Shown one piece after another: positions 45,723-57,571 of a stretch of 64,000 nucleotides of DNA. The stretch's first letter is position 1. The number at the start of each line of letters is the position of its first letter. Made by a program: the position numbers and the translations under genes. Under the pieces are notes generated by a model that made no database searches, was not told where the DNA came from, and saw nothing but the letters and a program-made list of their open reading frames with translations. The DNA lies in assembly GCA_022813625.1 (NCBI GenBank), contig JAKLMB010000012.1, positions 930,001-994,000 of the forward strand, in the 5' to 3' direction. The DNA comes from Aaosphaeria pasadenensis. Taxonomy: Eukaryota; Ascomycota; Dothideomycetes; Pleosporales.

Positions 45723-48099
45723 AATGCCATTACTCCACACTCCACCCCAAACAAAACAGAGCGGAAAAGAAACTTTTTCCATTTTTCTTCTCTGACCTGT
45801 TCTCTAGCAGCAATAAGTGTGCTTATTAAAGCAAAAAAGAGTATTGGTGATGTCATGGGAAGCTTGCGGAGTTGTTTCGGGGAAATCGGGTGTGTTCCGT
45901 ATGATACATCATGACTAGTTTTTCTTCTTCTCTTACCATGGAGTTTTAGAGGAAAAGAGAGGGGAAGGGAGAGACTATTACGACCCACCTATTCACGATA
46001 CATGATTTTTCTTTTTTGTTAAGGGCTACTAAGGTTTAGGTGTATTCGGGGCGGACTTGCCTGTTCATGAGGGAGGAGTTTTTCCACGGGCTGTCTGGCG
46101 TATTCCAAGGTCAACCCATTTAGAATGGGTGGTAAGACCTCTTTACGACGGATGGATGCTAGGTACACTTTATGTACGTCGTATGTATAATTCACATGTT
46201 TAAATTTTGTACAAAGGTTTCCAAAAAATCATGGGTGAAGATATTGTATTGTTGGTTGTTGATTACTACGAATTATGTTCATCGCAACAGCACAGCTCTA
46301 CGTTAAGTATGGAGAGTAGTTGGACTAAAATAACATACGAAGTACACAGCAGTGCACTGATCGAATCTGTCAGGTACACCCGGCCAGTCCGAAAAACAAG
46401 AAGTTAAGGTTAGTTGAATGTATTGCACGAGTTTCGAGTTACCTAGGCAAAGGCCAAAACCATAACGGCTAAGCGTGCGATGCATGCATGCAAGATTTCG
46501 TAAAATGTGTGTGACCTGCTTTTCCCCAGATTCCGAGAAAAACTTGGCCTTTGCTTGCATATGTACCCGAGAGAAGGGGCTGGCTGCTGCGCGTGCAACT
46601 CACGTCAACGGGCCGGCTGATCGCAACATGCTTGAACTTTTTCGTGTATCTCCGAGATAATGGGGGATTTCTGTTTTGCCCATTGCTATTTTAATTTTTG
46701 GGAGTTATCTTTCCTGTGGAGGGCTTAGCGTGATTTAGATCCGAGACTTCCTATCTCGATTCTTGGATATCTTAAAAGGACTGGGACGCCTCCATCTTTG
46801 ATAATTATTTGAGAACATGCAGTTTGGACAGATTGGAAAGATGAAGCAGTGAAGAAAAGAGTATATAGGCAAATCCGCGGCGTCCGAGGAGAAAGTCGAA
46901 GTCGTTATTTGGTTCGGCACTTGGCGGGCCATGTTGTTACGTCAAGGAAACTCTCCCTTTGGTTCGCGTAAGGACGGGAACCTTTTTGGAATTCAATGGA
47001 TTGATCAGATCGTCATCATCACCGTCCGAGGTGCTTTTTGAGATGTACACATGTATGCGATGTCATATACACGGGGCGGTTCTAGGTACTTTCGTAGGTT
47101 GATTAGTTGATCTTTGTTTACCGCGCTTGCGCAGTATTTGTTAGTTAGCTTGATTGATTTGATTTTCCGCGCTCTCCTTCTCTTTCTGCTGCACTTCCCC
47201 GGCACAGGTAAGCCGCGTGCAACCTACCCGTGACCTTGTGATGTTTGATGTACCTTTTTTTGTTACCTTTAGTGTAGTGGTAGTTACATATGTGGATATT
47301 GGTGGTAAATCAGTAAGCGTAAGGATTACGTTCGGTCTGCGGGAAGGATGGACGAAACCCCTTCTTTTTGCGAGTTTACTCCGCTTTCTCTTTCGCTGGC
47401 CTGGTGGAGGATGAGTAGCTTCGTTTCTGGTTGTCGCTCGCCGCGTGCGTATGTGCAACGACAGGGTACCTAATTAGTGTTTTTTCCCTCTGTCTGACGG
47501 AAAAGAAGGTCCTTGTTGTAAATGACGCGAGCGAGTGAGGAGGGGGCGCTGTCTTTTATGGCTCGTTGATATTCCTTCTTCCTGCGTATTATACTTGACC
47601 TCTGTCTTCATCAACAACTTAATACCGGTTTACTGTGTCTGTGTCTGTGTCTGTGCCCATTATTGTTTTGTGGCAATTGTTCTCTTTCTGGATACCCTAC
47701 CTCCCGTCTTCGAGTCTTCAACATTGTTGGAAAGCGAAACCTCCTTGTGTTTGTTTTACCATACCGGATTCTCAAAGCTATACCGTTATATCCGGGGTGT
47801 CAAGTCGCTGCATGCATCCTGGTTGCTCATTCGCCTCCTGATATAATACCTGAGCAAGGTATCTCCGAACGTAATACTCCGGAGGTGTCATCGTTGTCGT
47901 TGTCGCTGTCGCTGTGCAGCTGGTATTGGATTAATCCGTGCCATACATACCTCTTTCCTTTTTCCTTGACGACGGAAAGAAAGGCACGATAGCTTCACGA
48001 TAATATTACACTCACCTACTCTTTTCCATCGTCTTCTCAGGGAGAGACATACCATCCACGATTCGCCATCGTCGCCACCACCACCACATCAACAACACA
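45723..48099. other. 2.4-kb intergenic region with simple repeats
   Basis: No gene was supported. It includes a TGTGTC hexamer repeat (47633-47655) and a GTTGTC/GCTGTC tract (47893-47914), both pyrimidine/purine-asymmetric and probably part of the promoter or long 5' leader of the HPP gene. Confidence 0.5.
47633..47655. repeat. TGTGTC microsatellite
   Basis: Nearly four copies of the hexamer TGTGTC in tandem, upstream of the HPP-family gene. Confidence 0.8.
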
Positions 48100-49205
48100 A
48101 TGAAGTCAATACTATCGCGAACCCATGAATGGGATCTCGACATCGACCATTATCTCAATAGGATCATCCCACCATCACCCTTACCCCACTTCCCCAAACC
48201 CATAGCGCGATTCCTGGGGTATAGGAAGAAGCAGAGGCAGGATGTGGGTAACGTGATGGGTGCTTTCTGGTCTTGTCTGGGTGCATTTTGCGGCCTCGCA
48301 GTCGTAGCTGCTGTGTTCAACAACACGCCGAGTATTAGGGACCATCATGCTCCCTTGATCGCTTCATTCGTAAGTCGTCCCCTTACCTTCATCAACGTGT
48401 ATCGCCGCAGTGTCCCAAGATAGGTCGGAAAGAGGAAAGAATGTCGAGCTGACTCTAGAACCAACAGGGAGCATCCGCAATCCTCGAATACAACACAGTC
48501 CGGTCACCACTAGGCCAACCACGCAACGCCCTCCTAGGTCACACCTTCTCCGCCATAATCGGCGTGGGCATCACCAAGTTGTTCAAACTGCACTCGGACT
48601 GGGAGTCCATTCAATGGATCGCGGCAGCGGTGTCGTGCGGCGTTGCCTCAGCGGTGATGCTAATCACTGGGACAGTGCATCCTCCCGGCGGTGCTTCGGC
48701 CGTCATCGCCGCCACTGTGCCCGTCTTCACAGAGATGGGGTGGTTTTTCGTCGGGCTCGTCATGTACGGGTGCACGCTGATGCTGGCGGTTGCCCTGGTG
48801 CTGAATAACATCCAGAGACAGTTTCCCCTGTACTGGTGGACGCCACTGGATCTGCGCAAGGCCAAGGCGAAGGACATGGAGACCTGGCCTGATGCGAAAG
48901 GTGCTCTTGAACAGAGGAGGACGAATGAGAACGATGATGATGAGACGGTTGAGGGAAGTGAGGATGGTCGAACGGTGATTGGAGAGAAGCAAAGCAGCCA
49001 GGGGGAGATTAGCATCTCGGCGTACGAGGTCTTGGTTCCAAAGGACTTGTCGTTGAATCAGGAGGAGACGAGGTTGTTGGAGAGCTTGCGGGATAGGTTG
49101 AGGAAGAGAAGGCAAGGGGATGGAGGGGAAAGTGAGAGGAGTCTGGAGATGGTGCAGAGTCGGGGCGCTGCGAGCGATGGGAGTGGGTCGACATTGGGGC
49201 CTTAG
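48100..49205 (+). CDS. HPP-family integral membrane protein
   Basis: Exons 48100-48369 and 48468-49205; 335 aa. HPP domain with four or five transmembrane helices: GAFWSCLGAFCGLAVVAAVF, then the family signature GTVHPPGGASAVIAA, followed by FFVGLVMYGCTLMLAVALVL and the terminal YWWTPLDLRK. After that is a long charged cytosolic tail of about 120 residues, rich in Glu and Arg, with no domain. In plants and cyanobacteria HPP proteins have been linked to nitrite transport; the fungal role is not established. The intron is unusually long here (98 nt). The single clean join and intact signature make the model firm. Confidence 0.92.
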
Positions 49206-50346
49206 AGAGGGAAGGTGCTCCTGGTGATTGTTGAGGGGATTGAAATTTCCATGTTTTAGCGTTTACGGCCTTGGGATGCTGTGCTTCCATCTCTTTTCTT
49301 TTAATTTTTTACGAACCCCGTGGGGATTGAGTCCGATATATGGCTGCTGCTGGGCTTATCTGTATCCACGATGCCCGCGGAGAATGGTCGTTTCCGGGGT
49401 TGGGGGACGATATGGTCAACGACCAAGGCAGAAGAACAAAAAGTAGTTCATGCCCAAACGAAATAATAATTCGAATGAATTATTCTCGAGTGCCGTATGA
49501 ATTCTGTGAAGCATTATGTATTTAGTTTTCGTGGGAGTGTCTTGTTCTTATTGCGCGTGGAATAGAGAGGTGTTAAGGCTGTCGGTAGTCCGTCGTAGTG
49601 TGGGATTGTCCTTATCTCTGACTTCCAGTGATTCGTCTGGTTATTGCCCCCAATTCCACCTCAGTGCCTCCACACTTGATAAGACACCCCTGTACGGCCC
49701 ATAACCATAACAGTAACCATAATTAATTATAATGATAATCATAGGGGACGGGATGGTTTCCTTCTTAGTAGTTCCAAAATTCTTATGAGGATAATAGTGG
49801 TTAACCAAGGCAAATGGGTCATATATTCTTGATACATTTCTCGAGAATGGAAGAGTCTGTGAATGGTGACTTCTGATTGGCCTGGATATGTCTTTCCTTG
49901 TTACTCTGGGGTTTGATTCAAATGAGGAGCTCTGATTGGTCAGATTCTACTGTGGCGAAGGGCTTACCCAGTGTTACCGAAAAATGCTGGGACCGGCGTT
50001 TTCTCTACGAAGACATAGATTTTTCCATTTCTTCCTCTTTGTACTATAATAAACCATTCCTCCCCAGCTCAAACATTTTGAATACTGCCTACACTTTCCA
50101 TCAGTCATTTTGATACCCCTTTTCATTTGGAAAAAGACAAACCAAAATAATACACTGTTGTTGCGCTTTTCCCTTAAGGCGCATCTCATCCCGGATTTCT
50201 ACTTTTTTTATCGATAGAGGGGTGGCTTAGCGGGGCAACCTGACGTCGGGAGCCAACACTTCGAAATTTCTTTCTTCTAACACGCCGAAGCCCATTCAAC
50301 CCTTCCCCCATCCTCAACCTCATCCTACATACACTCTCTTTTCATC
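49206..50346. other. 1.1-kb intergenic region, promoter of ARB1
   Basis: No coding or RNA gene recognised. A pyrimidine-rich stretch (50270-50345) precedes the ARB1 start. Confidence 0.5.
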
Positions 50347-52325
50347 ATGGTTTCCGCTTCAAAAGCTGCCCGCCAGGCCAAGCGCGCTGCCGATGGTAAA
50401 GAGCCCAAGAAGACCGCCGCTTCCAAGGTTTCCTCCCGTGCCGCTTCCAAGAACGCCTCCAAGGCTTCCTCAGTCGACGGCGACGATGACCGCGCTATCG
50501 ACCTCGATCTGAACGAGGACGTAAAGAAGCTTCAGCTCCAGGAGGACAAGTTCGGTCTCTCTGACCGTGTCACCACTGGTGTGCTCTCCTCCCTCGAAGC
50601 CAGCCGCGACGTCAAGATCACCGCCGCCTCCCTCGTGTTCCACGGCCGTGTCCTCTTCAACGATACCACACTCGAAGTCACCTACGGACGTCGATATGGA
50701 TTGCTCGGTGAGAACGGTTGCGGAAAGTCGACCCTCCTCAAGGCCATCGACAAGCGCGAGTTCCCCTTCCCAGACCACATCGACATCTACCTGTTGAACG
50801 AGGGTGCCCCCGCCACCGAGTTGGGTGCCTTGGAATGGGTTGTCCGTGAGGCCGAGAACGAGCTGGCTCGTTTGGAGAAGCTTGCTGAGGACATCCTCGA
50901 GAGGGATGGCCCAGAGAGCCCGCTTTTGGATGAATTGTACGAGGTAAGTTGATGCCATCACCCCTATACAGAATTTTCAATGGGCGAATTACTAACTGTC
51001 CGACAGCGTCAAGAGAGCATGGATCCCTCCACTTTCCACACCCGTGCATCGCTCATTCTCACTGGTCTCGGTTTCAACAAGAAGACCATCAACAAGAAGA
51101 CCAAGGACATGTCCGGAGGTTGGCGTATGCGTGTTGCCCTCGGAAAGGCTCTCTTTGTCAAGCCCTCGCTCCTCTTGCTCGATGACCCCACCGCCCATTT
51201 GGATCTCGAGGCCTGTGTGTGGTTGGAGGAGTACCTCATGAAGTGGGACCGCACGCTCATCCTCGTCTCCCACTCTATGGATTTCTTGAACGGTGTCTGC
51301 ACAAACATGATTGACATGCGCATGAAGCAGCTCATCTACTACGGTGGTAACTACGACTCCTACATCAAGACCCGTACCGAGCAGGAAGTCAACCAGATGA
51401 AGGCATACGAGAAGCAGCAGGACGAAATCAAGCACATCAAGAAGTTCATTGCTTCTGCCGGTACGTACGCCAACTTGGTCCGACAGGCCAAGTCCCGTCA
51501 GAAGATCTTGGACAAGATGGAGGCAGATGGTTTCATCGAGCCCGTCATTCCTGACCGTGTCTTCACTTTCCGTTTCGCCGATGTCGAGAAGCTTCCCCCG
51601 CCTGTGTTGTCTCTTGACGACGTCACTTTCTCCTACTCCGGCAAGGCCGAGGACAACCTGTACGAGAACTTGGACTTCGGTGTCGACATGGACTCCCGTA
51701 CCGCCCTCGTCGGCCCCAACGGTGTTGGTAAATCGACCCTGCTCCGTATTTTCACTGGAAAGCTCTCGCCCACCTCCGGTACCGTCTCCCGCCACACCCA
51801 CTTGAAGCTCGGCATGTACAGCCAGCACTCTGCCGAGCAGCTTGACCTCACAAAGTCCTCCCTTGACTTCGTCCGTGACAAGTTCTCCCACATCAGCCAG
51901 GACTACCAGTACTGGAGACAGCAGCTCGGTCGCTATGGTCTCAGCGGTGAGGGCCAGACTGCCAAGATGGGTACCCTTTCCGAGGGTCAGAAGAGCAGAA
52001 TTGTGTTCGCTCTGTTGGCCATCGAGAGCCCCAACATGTTGTTGCTCGACGAGCCTACCAACGGTCTCGATATCCCCACTATTGACAGTTTGGCAGATGC
52101 CATCAACGCTTTCAGCGGTGGTGTTGTCGTTGTGTCTCACGATTTCAGGTTAGTTTCCCCACGTTCCCAATTCGCAAGATGATACTAACTTCCACCAGAT
52201 TGCTTGACAAGATTGCAAAGGACATCATGGTCTGCGAGCACAAGACCGTCCGACGATGGGAAGGCAGCATCGGAGAGTACAAGAACCATCTCCGCAAGAA
52301 GATGAAGTCCACTGGTGCTGTTTAA
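50347..52325 (+). CDS. ARB1: ABCF ATPase ARB1, ribosome biogenesis
   Basis: Cytosolic/nuclear ABC-F protein; yeast Arb1 is essential for 40S and 60S ribosome biogenesis. Exons: 50347-50943, 51007-52148, 52199-52325; 621 aa, close to yeast. A basic Ala/Lys-rich N-terminus (KAARQAKRAADG) is followed by two nucleotide-binding domains and no membrane segment. NBD1: Walker A GENGCGKST, signature MSGGWRMRV, Walker B LLLLDDPTAHLDLE, all within exons 1-2. NBD2: Walker A GPNGVGKST, signature LSEGQKSR, Walker B MLLLDEPTNGLD. The last exon supplies the C-terminal strand and a Lys-rich end (RKKMKSTGAV). Codon choice is strongly C-ending, as expected for a highly expressed gene. Confidence 0.96.
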
Positions 52326-52907
52326 GAGTTTTGTCTTGTTTCTTCTTTTTAAAAGCAAAAGTTGTTCCAAAATTGCATTCTGCCTCCCCCAGACACGAGA
52401 CAGACGCTTGCGAAGGACTTCGAAAGGAATTTGGCCCAGAGGTAGACCCTAGGGATACGACTGCAGGTAGGGCCAGCAGCTCTTCGTGGCCTGCTTCGGA
52501 CAGTCTTCTGCACTAGTTACATGCTCGGTGGAGACATCTGGATATTCCCGTTGATAACGGGTGCATTGGGGGTTAGAGGAGTTTTATAGAAGTATGATTA
52601 TGAACAAAAATGACATGCTCATAGAAATTAGATTTTCTGTCTCTACTCTGCCATGTGGTTTGTACTTTCCGTGACGTACCCAAAAGATGATGTCGAATGT
52701 GTGACGCTCGGACCCGGTCCGGAGGTATTGTCGCTAGCCCCGCAAGGTTGACCTCACCTTGAACCTTTCCTCGAGTCGACTTCAACAATACCTCCCACAC
52801 AGCCTAGACATACGCTTGTCTCAAGAAAACACTATATCCTCCGAGTCAAGTAGATCCAGCTCCCAGTCTCTATCCAGAACGAACCTTCCCCTCCCATCTT
52901 GCCCACC
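52326..52907. other. Intergenic, 3' end of ARB1 and promoter of FYV10
   Basis: 582 bp with no further feature recognised. Confidence 0.5.
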
Positions 52908-54369
52908 ATGGCAGAGCTCACCACCACGAAGCTCAATGCGGAATCGCATCTCCTACTGGTAAACCACCCACCACCCACCATCCCCCCCAAAAACCCCCAA
53001 ATCTAACAAGAAAACCCCCTTCCTCAGGACCAACCCCTCCTCCGCATGCCCTACAACCTCTCCCGGCAAAACTTCAAGTCCGCGCAGCGAGTCCTCGAAC
53101 ACAACACGACCTCCATAACAGCCTCGCTCGCTGCCACCATGAAAGCCACCTCCAAGCCGGACGCCAAGACGCTCTCCGACATGGACGCCATGATCACAAA
53201 GATGCAGACGCTCAAGCGCAAACTCGAGAACCTGCACGAGGAGGAGAAACGGCTGAACCGCGCGAGCAAAGCACGGGTCCAACACCTGCAGGACCTGTAC
53301 GAGGTGCAGAGCCTGGTCGACGTCAAGTACGACGAGTGGAGCCGGACGAGGCTGTCAAGGCTGCTGGGGGACTACCTGCTGAGGTCGGGGTACACGGATA
53401 GTGCGGCGCAGTTGGCGGCGGAGAAGGGGATTGGGGAGTTGGTGGATGTGGATGCGTTTGTGGCGTGTAAGCGGATTGAGAAGAGTTTGACCGAGGGGAG
53501 GAGTACGGCGCCGGCGTTGGCGTGGTGTAAGGAGAATGGGCAGTTGTTGAAGAAGATGGGGGGCGGGTTGGAGTTTGAGTTGAGGTTGCAGCAGTATGTT
53601 GAGTTGGTTAGGCAGGGTCATGAGGCGCTGAGGGGGGATATCGATATGAGTATGGGTGGTGGGTTCGAGGGTGGGGTGCAGGTTGATGTGGACGATGCTG
53701 CGGGAGGTGTTTCGACGGGTAGAAGTGTTGGGGAGCAGAAGTTGGTGGAGGCAAGGACACATGCGAAGAAGTTCCTGAGCAGTACGGGCGATTTCGAGAT
53801 TCTTGGGAAAGCGGCGGGTCTGCTTGCATATCGGCCCTGGGACAATGTGGAACCATATGCGGTAAGTTCTGATTCCTATCGACTATAAGACGAGCTGCCG
53901 TTTCATCATGCTAACACAACGAATACAGTCCCTATATGCACCCTCACGCTGGTCCTATTTAGCGACCCTCTTCGTCAACACGCACCACAACCTCTTCTCC
54001 CTCCCCCCACGGCCTCTCCTGCACATCGCCCTTAGCGCTGGCCTGTCCGCACTGAAGACGCCGTCCTGCCACTCCGCCTACACCTCCTCCTCGTCCAACG
54101 CCAATTCCTCCACCTCGGTAGTCTGCCCGATCTGCTCCACCGAACTCAACGAGCTCGCACGCAACGTCCCCTACGCACACCACACGAAGAGCATCGTGGA
54201 GCACGACCCCGTGGTGCTCCCCAACGGCAGGGTGTACGGCCGGCAGACGCTGCAGTCGTTCAACGACAAGGTCGGTACTGAACCCGGGTGGGTCAAGGAT
54301 CCGGCCGGGGGCGTCACCGACGAGGAGATCTGGCGAGAGAGCGAGGTCAGGAAGGTGTTTATCATGTAG
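52908..54369 (+). CDS. FYV10: GID/CTLH E3 ligase subunit FYV10 (GID9, MAEA-like)
   Basis: RING-type subunit of the GID/CTLH ubiquitin ligase, which in yeast degrades gluconeogenic enzymes when glucose returns. Exons: 52908-52958, 53028-53861, 53929-54369; 441 aa. Order of domains: N-terminal helices with a coiled coil (KMQTLKRKLENLHEEEKRLN), a LisH motif (SRLLGDYLLRSGYTDSAAQL), CTLH (RIEKSLTEGRSTAPALAWCK), a CRA region interrupted by a Gly/Asp-rich insert of about 45 residues (MGGGFEGGVQVDVDDAAGG), then the degenerate RING (VVCPICSTELNELARNVPYA through LPNGRVYG). The key LisH and RING residues are present. It is convergent with the BMT5-like gene, 197 bp apart. Confidence 0.94.
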
Positions 54370-54566
54370 ATTGCCTCCGGGCTTCGTGCGTGTTGTAACA
54401 TACATCCTCGTGTACATTTTCCGAATCCCTTTTTCCGGTTTAGATTATTGGCCTTCTTTTAGTAATACCAGCGAGGCGTTTTAGGACGACGGTGGGAATA
54501 TGGCGAGCGAGCGGCGCCTCGAGCCTCAGTTATCAAATGCAAACTCATCTTTTCTCTTCAATCAAT

Positions 54567-55718
54567 TCAATCATCCCCCTCACTCTCACTCTCACTCCCG
54601 CCCCCCTTCCCACCCTTCATCCCCTTCTTTCCCTTCCTCTTCTTCCTCCTCCCCTCGTCCTCACTATCCTCAATCTCCACCTTCTCAAACACAAACATCC
54701 TCGCCTCCCTCTCCTCCCCCTTCCACCCGCCACCCCCCTCAATCGCCCCCAACGTCCTCACATGCCCATACCCAGGATACTGCGCCCAGTCGAACCGCCA
54801 GCTCTCCACAACCTTGAGCCCACAGTGCCGCGCTAGGTCGCGTATATTCCACAGCGTGTACGGCTCGCCCTCAAACAACGTCACCACGACTTTCCCTCCC
54901 ATCCTCAGAAACTCCTTCGTCTCTCCGCCCCTCTTGCGCTTCTTCTTGCCATCCGCGTCGCCATTCCCCTTCCCTTTCTCGGCGTGTTGTGGCTTCGCAG
55001 CCCCCGCCCCCGACGCCGACGCGTTCTCGGGCGGAAGTTGTAACACGCTCCTGAAAAACCCGACAAGCAGCGCCTGGTTCGCCCTGACCTGGCGATTCAC
55101 ATCCGTGCTCTTCCCGCCGACATGCGGAAACATGAAACCAACCACATCCCAGGCCTCGCCGTCCTCTGCGCGCGCGAGGTGCTTGTAAGTTGACACCTTC
55201 GTCGCGTCGATGGAGTGGTGGAGGGGCACGGGGGGCGTGAGGGAAGCGAGGTCGGAAGCTATGGGGGGAAATGTTGGGTATCTGTTGTGAGGTGGGTGAT
55301 TAGCTGGGGGGGTATGTAATGGGGGGGGGATTGGGGGGAGGTACTTTTCGCGCACTTCGTCCGCGGAGTCGAAGCTTGTGCCTGTGACGGAGGCGCAGCC
55401 GTGGGCGATCGCCAGGCTGTGCGTGAAGCTGAAGTCGCCGTCGCCGAGGAGGAGGATGCGGTCGTAGGTGTCGAAGGGGATGGGGTGGTTTTGCTGGGAG
55501 GGTTGGTGGTGGTGGGGTTTTGATGTCGCTGCTAGGGGAGGAGCAGCCGTCGCTGGTGTTTCTGAGGGAGTGGGTTTGGGGGTTTGAAGGGGGTTCTTCT
55601 TGGGTTGTGTGGAAGAGGGCTTTTGCGGTCGCGATGAGGCGGAGGATTGCTTCGCGAGTTTCTTGTGGTGTTCGCGCTTGGCTTCGCGGCGGCGTTGTTT
55701 GGTTTTGGTTTTTGACAT
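54567..55718 (-). CDS. BMT5-like 25S rRNA uridine-N3 methyltransferase
   Basis: Rossmann-fold methyltransferase of the Bmt5 type (domain of unknown function 2431), which methylates N3 of a uridine in 25S rRNA in the nucleolus. An open frame of 383 codons exists, but a 63-nt in-frame intron (55282-55344, minus strand GTACCT to ACAG) is likely, since its removal converts a Pro/His-rich stretch into REKYPTFPPIA, as expected in the family. Spliced exons are 55718-55345 and 55281-54567, 362 aa. The N-terminus is basic and low-complexity. SAM-binding signature: RILLLGDGDFSFTHSLA. Also FMFPHVGG and NQALLVGFFRSV. The C-terminal tail is a Lys/Gly/Ser/Glu low-complexity run typical of nucleolar proteins. 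Confidence 0.9.
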   Translation of the reverse strand: MSKTKTKQRRREAKREHHKKLAKQSSASSRPQKPSSTQPKKNPLQTPKPTPSETPATAAPPLAATSKPHHHQPSQQNHPIPFDTYDRILLLGDGDFSFTHSLAIAHGCASVTGTSFDSADEVREKYLPPIPPPLHTPPANHPPHNRYPTFPPIASDLASLTPPVPLHHSIDATKVSTYKHLARAEDGEAWDVVGFMFPHVGGKSTDVNRQVRANQALLVGFFRSVLQLPPENASASGAGAAKPQHAEKGKGNGDADGKKKRKRGGETKEFLRMGGKVVVTLFEGEPYTLWNIRDLARHCGLKVVESWRFDWAQYPGYGHVRTLGAIEGGGGWKGEEREARMFVFEKVEIEDSEDEGRRKKRKGKKGMKGGKGGGSESESEGDD

Positions 55719-56258
55719 TGTTTTGGGGTGGGGTTTTGGTGTTAGTGGGACAATTGAGCAATTGAATTTTTCGGGTGCCTTTCGGTGGTTGTTGTGGTGT
55801 TGTGAAAGGAATTGTGTTTTATAGGATGGTTGTTTCTTGCGGAGGATTCACGCGGGGATTTGCATGTCACAGAAATTCTACGCTCGGACCATGCATGTGG
55901 ATCCGCCATGGGAATCCTACGAGACTACCACACTTTCCTCCCAGCGTTCACATGCTAAGCGAATTGGTCGATGCGAAATGCAGGACACATTGATGGAGTT
56001 TGGGCTCTACGTTTGAGTGTAAATTTACATATTCTTCTTCTCGGAGACACTCGAGGTCATTTAGCGATAGGAAAATGCATGATACAGAGATTATCGCAAC
56101 CGGAAGGGCAGCAGCAGAGTCAACAAACTTTGTGTGTGTTGTGTGTGTGGGAGGGAAAATGTATATATCCTTAGAATCGCTCTAACCACATTTCTCAAGA
56201 CCAAAAGGGGAAATAGATCATGTTCCTGCTCGCGCCCACTACTAGCGAGGGTAGTTGT
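55719..56258. other. Intergenic, promoter of BMT5-like gene
   Basis: 540 bp. A short TGTGTGTGTTG tract lies near 56129-56147. Nothing else recognised. Confidence 0.5.
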
Positions 56259-57571
56259 CTATATCAAGTCGCGCTTGACGAACTCATCGTAGAGGGTCTT
56301 GCCGAGGGATGCAGGGCTGCGCTCGACGACAACACCGGCGGCCTCGAGAGCGTTGATCTTGGAGTTGGCGTCGCCCTTTCCTCCGCTGACGATGGCACCG
56401 GCGTGACCCATTCTCCTGCCTGGGGGAGCGGAGATACCGGCGATGAAGCTGACAACGGGCTTGTTGGCGGAGTTGTTGGCCTTCAAGAAGTCGGCGGCGT
56501 CCTCCTCTGCCGAACCGCCGATCTCACCGATCATGATGATACCGTCGGTCTCCTCGTCCTCCAAGAAGACCTTGAGGCAGTCGATGAAGTTGGTGCCGGA
56601 GAAGGGGTCACCACCGATACCGACAACGAGAGATTGGCCGAGACCTGCCTGGGTGGTCTGGTTGACGGCCTCGTAGGTGAGGGTTCCGGAACGAGAAACG
56701 ATACCGACGCGGCCACGCTTGTGGATGAATCCGGGCATGATACCGATCTTGCATTGTCCCTGCGGGTGTTGTTAGAGTTGTGTGCGGAGGTGGGATGGCG
56801 GACTATGACGTACAGGTGCGATTATACCAGGGCAGTTGGGGCCTACGAGACGGCTCTTGTTCTGAGACTTGAGCATATCTGTGATGCGGACCATGTCTAG
56901 TTCTGTTAGAAAGAGTCTAAAATCAAGAACACTGGCGGTTCGTACCATGTTGGGGAATTCCCTCGGTGATGCTGCAAACGAGATAAGCTTCCTATAGAAT
57001 TGAAAAGTCCCGGGAAACTTACCAGACGATGAGAGGAATCTCGGAGGTCAATGCCTCCTCAATACTCTTCGCAGCAAGCGGGGGACTGTATTTTTGTTAT
57101 CATTATGGACACGTCGAGAGAAGCGAGGTTCGTACGGAACGAAGATGGCGGATGCGGTGGCTCCAGTCTGCTTGACACCCTCCTCTACAGTCGCAAAAAC
57201 GGGCTTGCCGAGATGCTCCTGGCCGGCCTTCTTTGGGTTGGTACCACCGACGACATTTGTGCCTGTGCAAGATCGTCAATTAGGCTTGTCCGAGTTATCG
57301 AAATGGGCGGTGGGAGCGGCGCATACCGTAGTCAATGGCCTGCTGGGCGTGGAAGCTGTCCGAGTATCAGCATGCGGCATTCCTTCGGGTTCCCGACTCA
57401 ATTGACTCACGTTCCCTGCTTTCCAGTGAAGCCCTGGAACAGCACCTTGGTGTCTGCGTTGATGCGGAGGTTCTTGACAGTCTCGCTGTAGGGCGAAGAG
57501 CTGGTCGCATAGCTCTGCCTCGAAACGGCGGTGCGGAGCGCGGAGCTCAAAGGTCGTCGGAAGGCCTGCAT
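56259..57571 (-). CDS. LSC1: Succinate-CoA ligase alpha subunit, mitochondrial
   Basis: TCA-cycle enzyme that converts succinyl-CoA to succinate with formation of ATP or GTP in the mitochondrial matrix. Seven exons on the minus strand: 57571-57411, 57355-57327, 57262-57136, 57085-57023, 56971-56946, 56896-56814, 56759-56259; 329 aa. Exons 2 and 5 are only 29 and 26 nt. The N-terminus (MQAFRRPLSSALRTAVSRQS) is a basic mitochondrial presequence. CoA-binding domain: VLFQGFTGKQGTFHAQQAI; then GGTNPKKAGQEHLG and [20 protein letters not shown]. The ligase domain carries the phospho-histidine in MGHAGAIVSGGKGDA. Every splice restores the conserved sequence, so the model is firm. The beta subunit is not in the window. 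Confidence 0.95.

Noticed and set aside
45416..45988. 190-codon minus-strand frame at the RAD16 3' end
   Set aside because: Antisense to the last RAD16 exon, with no recognisable domain.
50992..52140. 382-codon minus-strand frame opposite ARB1
   Set aside because: A long antisense shadow caused by the C-ending codon bias of ARB1; the composition (Val/Gly/Leu/Glu/Thr-rich) has no domain.
56220..56900. 226-codon plus-strand frame opposite LSC1
   Set aside because: Antisense of the conserved succinyl-CoA ligase exons; the real protein is clearly on the minus strand.
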